A DNA stretch of 64,000 nt from UBA4093 sp036676455. GTDB lineage: Bacteria > Cyanobacteriota > Sericytochromatia > S15B-MN24 > UBA4093. The DNA is taken from contig JAKFCW010000101.1 in the NCBI GenBank assembly GCA_036676455.1, positions 13,322-77,321 on the forward strand. The letters run 5' to 3'. The position numbers and the translations under genes are program-made. Each line of letters opens with the position of its first letter. Position 1 is the first letter of the stretch. Below, one piece after another: positions 61,237-64,000 of the stretch. The notes under the pieces were generated by a model. The model had not been told where the DNA came from and ran no database searches. It was given only the letters and a program-made list of their open reading frames with translations.

Positions 61237-61638
61237 ATGCGTCGTGGGATGGGGAGAGTCGGATCTCCGCTAATCTGGATGATGGCGGGACTGCTGCTCT
61301 GGGGCGTGGGGTGCGCTGAGGAGGACGACATGCTCTTCGCGAGCGGCCGATCCTCGGGCCGCTCGACCTCGCAATCCGAAGCTTCCCCCTCGCCGACGCC
61401 TCAGGCGAAGGCCGATGACTCGAATCTCGGTGGCGGCATCGAGGATGCCGAAGCAAAGCCCACGCCGACCCCGTCGCCCACACCGACTCCGACGCCCACG
61501 CCGACTCCGACGCCGACCCCCACGGCTCCGCCCTCCCCCATCACGGAGAATCCCTTGCCTCCGACGGCGGAAGAAGGCTCCACTCCGTCACCCGAAGAAG
61601 GCTCCTCCCCGCCACCCGAGGAGGGCGACCCGGCCTGA
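61237..61638 (+). CDS. C-type short Thr/Pro-rich lipoprotein, unit 5 (C5)
   Basis: 133 aa, ATG with AAAGGAGG five bases upstream. Lipobox GVGC, Cys26, header C-A-E-E-D-D-M-L-F-A-S-G. Contains SNLGGGIEDAEAKPTPTPSP, an uninterrupted Thr-Pro tract (about 10 dipeptides), and EEGSTPSPEEGSSPPPEEG at the end. The S-N-L-G-G-x-I segment also occurs before the Thr-Pro tract of the 364-aa propeller lipoprotein (18760-19854), tying the two together. Last gene of the array. Confidence 0.77.
   Translation: MRRGMGRVGSPLIWMMAGLLLWGVGCAEEDDMLFASGRSSGRSTSQSEASPSPTPQAKADDSNLGGGIEDAEAKPTPTPSPTPTPTPTPTPTPTPTAPPSPITENPLPPTAEEGSTPSPEEGSSPPPEEGDPA
61459..61523 (+). repeat. In-frame Thr-Pro-coding microsatellite in C5
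   Basis: The most regular of the tracts: alternating CCCACG and CCGACT/CCGACG hexamers coding for Thr-Pro. A good candidate for length variation between strains. Confidence 0.75.
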
Positions 61639-61674
61639 GCGCCGTGACTGTCCCACGTGATGAGTGGCTCGGAC

Positions 61675-63444
61675 TCAGGCGCCTTCTCGCAAGGCCTGGG
61701 TGAACTCCTTCCACCCCTCGGTCATGTGCGGACGCGCCAGGCCGTAGGCCTGGTCGACCAGCTCGCGCCGCTCGTCCGCTTTCTGCCGGGTGAGCAGCTG
61801 CCCTGCGGGGCCGTCCTGCAGTTTAGCGGCCACCTCTCCGTAGCGCTTGGCCGCCGCCGAGATCTCGGCCGGGGTCTCGGCCTGCTCCAGCGCGTCGAAG
61901 GCCTCGGCCAGCGGCGTGAAGTCCGCGCGCCGCGCATCGGGCAAGCGCTCCCAGGTCTCGCGCATGGCATTGCCGGCGCCTCGCAAGAAAAGCGCCTTGG
62001 CGCGCGTGCGCTCTTCGGCCGTCGCCTGGGGATCCGCGACCTGCCTGGAGAAGTACCCCGCGTTGTCCGCGATCTGCGCCAGGGGAGTGGCCAGCGTCTC
62101 GGGGGTGCCCGTCAGGAACTCCGCGCTCGGCATGAAGACCCCCAGCCCGCCCATGTCCCGGTAGTTCTGAGGGTCGATCCCGGGGAGGGCACCCTTCTCC
62201 TCGCCGTGGTAAGCCCCCACGAGGCTGTTCAGGGCCTCCAGGGTCGCCGTGGCGGCTTTTGATAGGGAGCCTGAAGGGTCTTTCAGCTTCCCCTGGGCGA
62301 TCGCCCCTTGCAGGCCCTCTGAGAAGGTCTTGAGATCCCGCTGCTGCAGGCCATGCCCGTTGCCCTCCGCCTCGGAGGCCGAGTAGCGCGGCGCGCGGGA
62401 GATGAGATCCATGATCGCTTGCCGCTGAGCCGGCTCGCGCATGGCCGCGCTCAGGGCGCTTCCCAGCCCGTCCATCGCCCGGTTCATCGCGGGCATGTGC
62501 TCCATGTCGAAGTGCGAGAGCGTGGGCGTGGCGTTGAGCGGATCGATGTCCGCGTCCGCCTTGCCGTCCTTGTCGACGTCGAACGGGCGCGCCGCCTGTG
62601 AGGCCAGCTCGACGGCCTTCCGGGCGAAGGCCTCTCCGTCCATCCCGGGATCCTGCAAGAGGGCCCGCATCATCTCCCTGACGGGCTGCCCGTCGACCTT
62701 GCCGCCCATCGTGCCGCTGTTGGCCAGCTCCAGCTCAGGAGAGGCCAGGACATGCTCGCTCAACCCGCTCACGGCCGAGAGCACCTCCTGCTGGCCCATC
62801 AGGCAAGCGTCGAAGTCCAGGACATCCAGCTTGCTCCGCCCCCCGCGCTCCATCCCCCGGCGCATGGCGTCGGCCAGCTGCGAGAGGCTCGCTCCCCCGT
62901 TGTCTCCCGACATGCCCTTGATCGCGGTCCCGTGCGACTGGATTACCACTCCCATGCGCTTGGCGGGGTGATCCTTGGCGGCCATGGCCGTCAGCGCCTC
63001 CAGGTCCTCGGCGAATCCCCGCGACGGGCTCTGGCCCTGGGAGGTCACCTTGCCGTCCTTGATGACGAACCGCTCGACGAAGGGACCCTCCGGCCCCTGG
63101 CCCATCTGCTGGGCGACGATGGTGACCGGCTTGCCCTCGGTCTCCTTGGCCAGATCGCGAAGCTGCTGGCCCTTGGAGACGGCCCCGAACTGGTCGCCCA
63201 GGCTGGCCGCGAGGTTCACGGCCATGGTCCATTCGGGCTTTCGGGCGGCTGCCTCCTTGGCCTTGGCCACCAGGTCCGAGAGGCTGGCGCTCGCCGCGGG
63301 AGCGTTCTGCGACGCACCGGAAAGCCTCAGCGCATCCGGGGAGTTCAAGGGGGCCGTGGGTGCGGGCGCCAAGGGGCGCGTGCCGCCGACGCTTGGCGCG
63401 AGGCGGGGAGCGGGGCTCGTGACGGGTTTCGGCTCGAGGCGCAT
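61675..63444 (-). CDS. Clostripain-family (C11) cysteine peptidase
   Basis: 589 aa, ATG with AGGAG about 8 bases upstream. Residues 1-55 are Pro/Ala-rich and look disordered, with no signal peptide. The peptidase core has WTMAVNLAA (72-80), the catalytic His in VVIQSHGTA (His171) and the catalytic Cys in LDFDACLMG (Cys214), the His/Cys pair of the C11 clostripain family, which cleaves after Arg or Lys. At 289-301 an Asp-rich loop D-V-D-K-D-G-K-A-D-A-D-I-D resembles an EF-hand or dockerin-like calcium site. The C-terminal 250 residues are helical. Stands between the array and rplS, convergent with C5; separated by 36 bases. Cellular location unclear. Confidence 0.85.
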   Translation of the reverse strand: MRLEPKPVTSPAPRLAPSVGGTRPLAPAPTAPLNSPDALRLSGASQNAPAASASLSDLVAKAKEAAARKPEWTMAVNLAASLGDQFGAVSKGQQLRDLAKETEGKPVTIVAQQMGQGPEGPFVERFVIKDGKVTSQGQSPSRGFAEDLEALTAMAAKDHPAKRMGVVIQSHGTAIKGMSGDNGGASLSQLADAMRRGMERGGRSKLDVLDFDACLMGQQEVLSAVSGLSEHVLASPELELANSGTMGGKVDGQPVREMMRALLQDPGMDGEAFARKAVELASQAARPFDVDKDGKADADIDPLNATPTLSHFDMEHMPAMNRAMDGLGSALSAAMREPAQRQAIMDLISRAPRYSASEAEGNGHGLQQRDLKTFSEGLQGAIAQGKLKDPSGSLSKAATATLEALNSLVGAYHGEEKGALPGIDPQNYRDMGGLGVFMPSAEFLTGTPETLATPLAQIADNAGYFSRQVADPQATAEERTRAKALFLRGAGNAMRETWERLPDARRADFTPLAEAFDALEQAETPAEISAAAKRYGEVAAKLQDGPAGQLLTRQKADERRELVDQAYGLARPHMTEGWKEFTQALREGA

Positions 63445-63525
63445 GGCAGGTTCTCCTGAGGAGTCTTATTCCCCGGATCCGTTAGGACTCGCTCAAGGCC
63501 TTGTTAGGTCTTCGTTGGCTCGGGA

Positions 63526-63562
63526 GAAAAGGCATCGCCCCGGGGAATTCCCCGGGGCGATG
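63526..63562 (-). terminator. Rho-independent terminator of rplS
   Basis: Perfect 13-bp stem (CATCGCCCCGGGG at 63533-63545 with 63550-63562), followed on the minus strand by GCCTTTTC. It lies 31 bases after the rplS stop. Confidence 0.85.
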
Positions 63563-63592
63563 AAAGCGTCAGGCGCTCTGAATCGCGTCGCC

Positions 63593-63967
63593 TTACTTGG
63601 CGTTGCGCGCCTTCTCCTTGATGCGGGTGGCCTTGCCGGTCAGCCCACGGAGGTAGTAGAGCTTCGCGCGGCGGACGACGCCGCGGCGCAGGACCTCGAT
63701 CCGGTCGAGGCGGGGCGAGTGCAGCAGGAACGTGCGCTCCACGCCGATGCCCTGGAAGACGCGGCGGACCGTGAAGGTCGCGTTGATGCCCGAGCCGCGA
63801 CGCTTGATCACGACGCCCTCGTAGCCCTGGATCCGCTCCTTGCCGCCTTCGACGATCTTCACGAAGACCTTGACGGTGTCGCCGGGGTTGATGGCCGGCA
63901 GGTTCTCTTTCAGTTGGCCCTTCTCGATGCCATTGATGACATCACGGGCGATCAGACGGGTGCTCAT
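63593..63967 (-). CDS. rplS: 50S ribosomal protein L19
   Basis: 124 aa from ATG 63967; a TTG two codons upstream is possible, but AGGGAG spacing favours the ATG. Diagnostic segments: NPGDTVKVFVKIVEGGKERI, QGYEGVVIKRRGSGINATFT, VRRVFQGIGVERTFLLHSP and RRGVVRRAKLYYLRGLTGKA. L19 sits at the 30S-50S interface. The usual upstream neighbour trmD would lie beyond the right edge. This is the only phylogenetically informative housekeeping protein in the window. Confidence 0.97.
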   Translation of the reverse strand: MSTRLIARDVINGIEKGQLKENLPAINPGDTVKVFVKIVEGGKERIQGYEGVVIKRRGSGINATFTVRRVFQGIGVERTFLLHSPRLDRIEVLRRGVVRRAKLYYLRGLTGKATRIKEKARNAK

Positions 63968-64000
63968 TCCCAAATTCTCCCTACTGGTTGGATCTTGGAT

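Noticed and set aside
61459..61523. Regular repeats as a CRISPR array
   Set aside because: Units are 6 bases with no spacers; they code for Thr-Pro.
22758..61638. Mobile element or prophage as the source of the array
   Set aside because: No transposase, integrase, terminal inverted repeats or phage genes seen; the pattern fits tandem duplication.

Overview
The window is GC-rich, gene-dense bacterial DNA from a diderm (Gram-negative-type) bacterium: it encodes an outer-membrane secretin and about twenty predicted lipoproteins. It has no rRNA, tRNA, CRISPR array, transposase or phage gene that I could see. The only strong housekeeping marker is ribosomal protein L19 at the right edge. An uncultured lineage is plausible (for example a non-photosynthetic relative of Cyanobacteria), but nothing here decides the phylum.

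Region 1 (1-14.9 kb) is a type IV pilus / type II secretion-like machine. After the tail of a J-domain protein and a membrane-anchored coiled-coil protein comes a minus-strand block: a prepilin, a TPR-like protein, an ABC-2 permease, a small lipoprotein that is a possible pilotin, the secretin and two more prepilins. Divergent from it runs a plus-strand operon: a PilC/GspF platform protein with a duplicated N-terminal module, a prepilin, a PilM-PilN fusion, a PilO-PilP fusion and a PilB/GspE ATPase. Four prepilins carry an SPWGG motif that recalls the DPWG loop of GspG. No prepilin peptidase or PilT is present in the window.

Region 2 (14.9-22.6 kb) has a YibE/F-type membrane protein whose start overlaps the end of a large lipoprotein gene, a seven-blade beta-propeller lipoprotein, a divergent lipoprotein with an IPT/TIG domain, and a small exported protein.

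Region 3 (22.7-61.6 kb) is the most striking part: a tandem array of very large lipoproteins (about 1080-1180 residues). Each has the same layout: lipobox; class-specific header; CarboxypepD_reg/Cna-B-like beta module; short helical segment; IPT/TIG domain; a D-G-H or D-G-R junction; then about 750-820 residues of NHL-type beta-propeller repeats. They form four A-B-C units (A: C-P-R-P header; B: C-R/K-L-P-S-L header; C: short Thr/Pro-rich lipoprotein with G-C-A-x-E/D header), two of which also have a 62-63 residue D lipoprotein. A fifth unit has two E proteins plus C. Units 1 and 3 match each other, and units 2 and 4 match each other, for both A and B. This suggests duplication of a two-unit block and co-evolving A/B partners. 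A minus-strand minor-pilin operon (PilX/GspK-, PilV- and PilW/PulJ-like) sits between units 2 and 3 behind a bidirectional terminator.

Region 4 (61.6-64 kb) has a clostripain-family (C11) peptidase with a calcium-loop-like motif, and rplS.

Taken together, the window couples a secretin/pilus machine to a large, repeatedly duplicated family of predicted outer-membrane beta-propeller lipoproteins. That the machine exports, displays or works with these lipoproteins is inference from proximity. Three copies of a structured intergenic repeat and a recurring GGGTA(T/A)-type motif upstream of the unit-leading genes are further structure that the genes do not explain.
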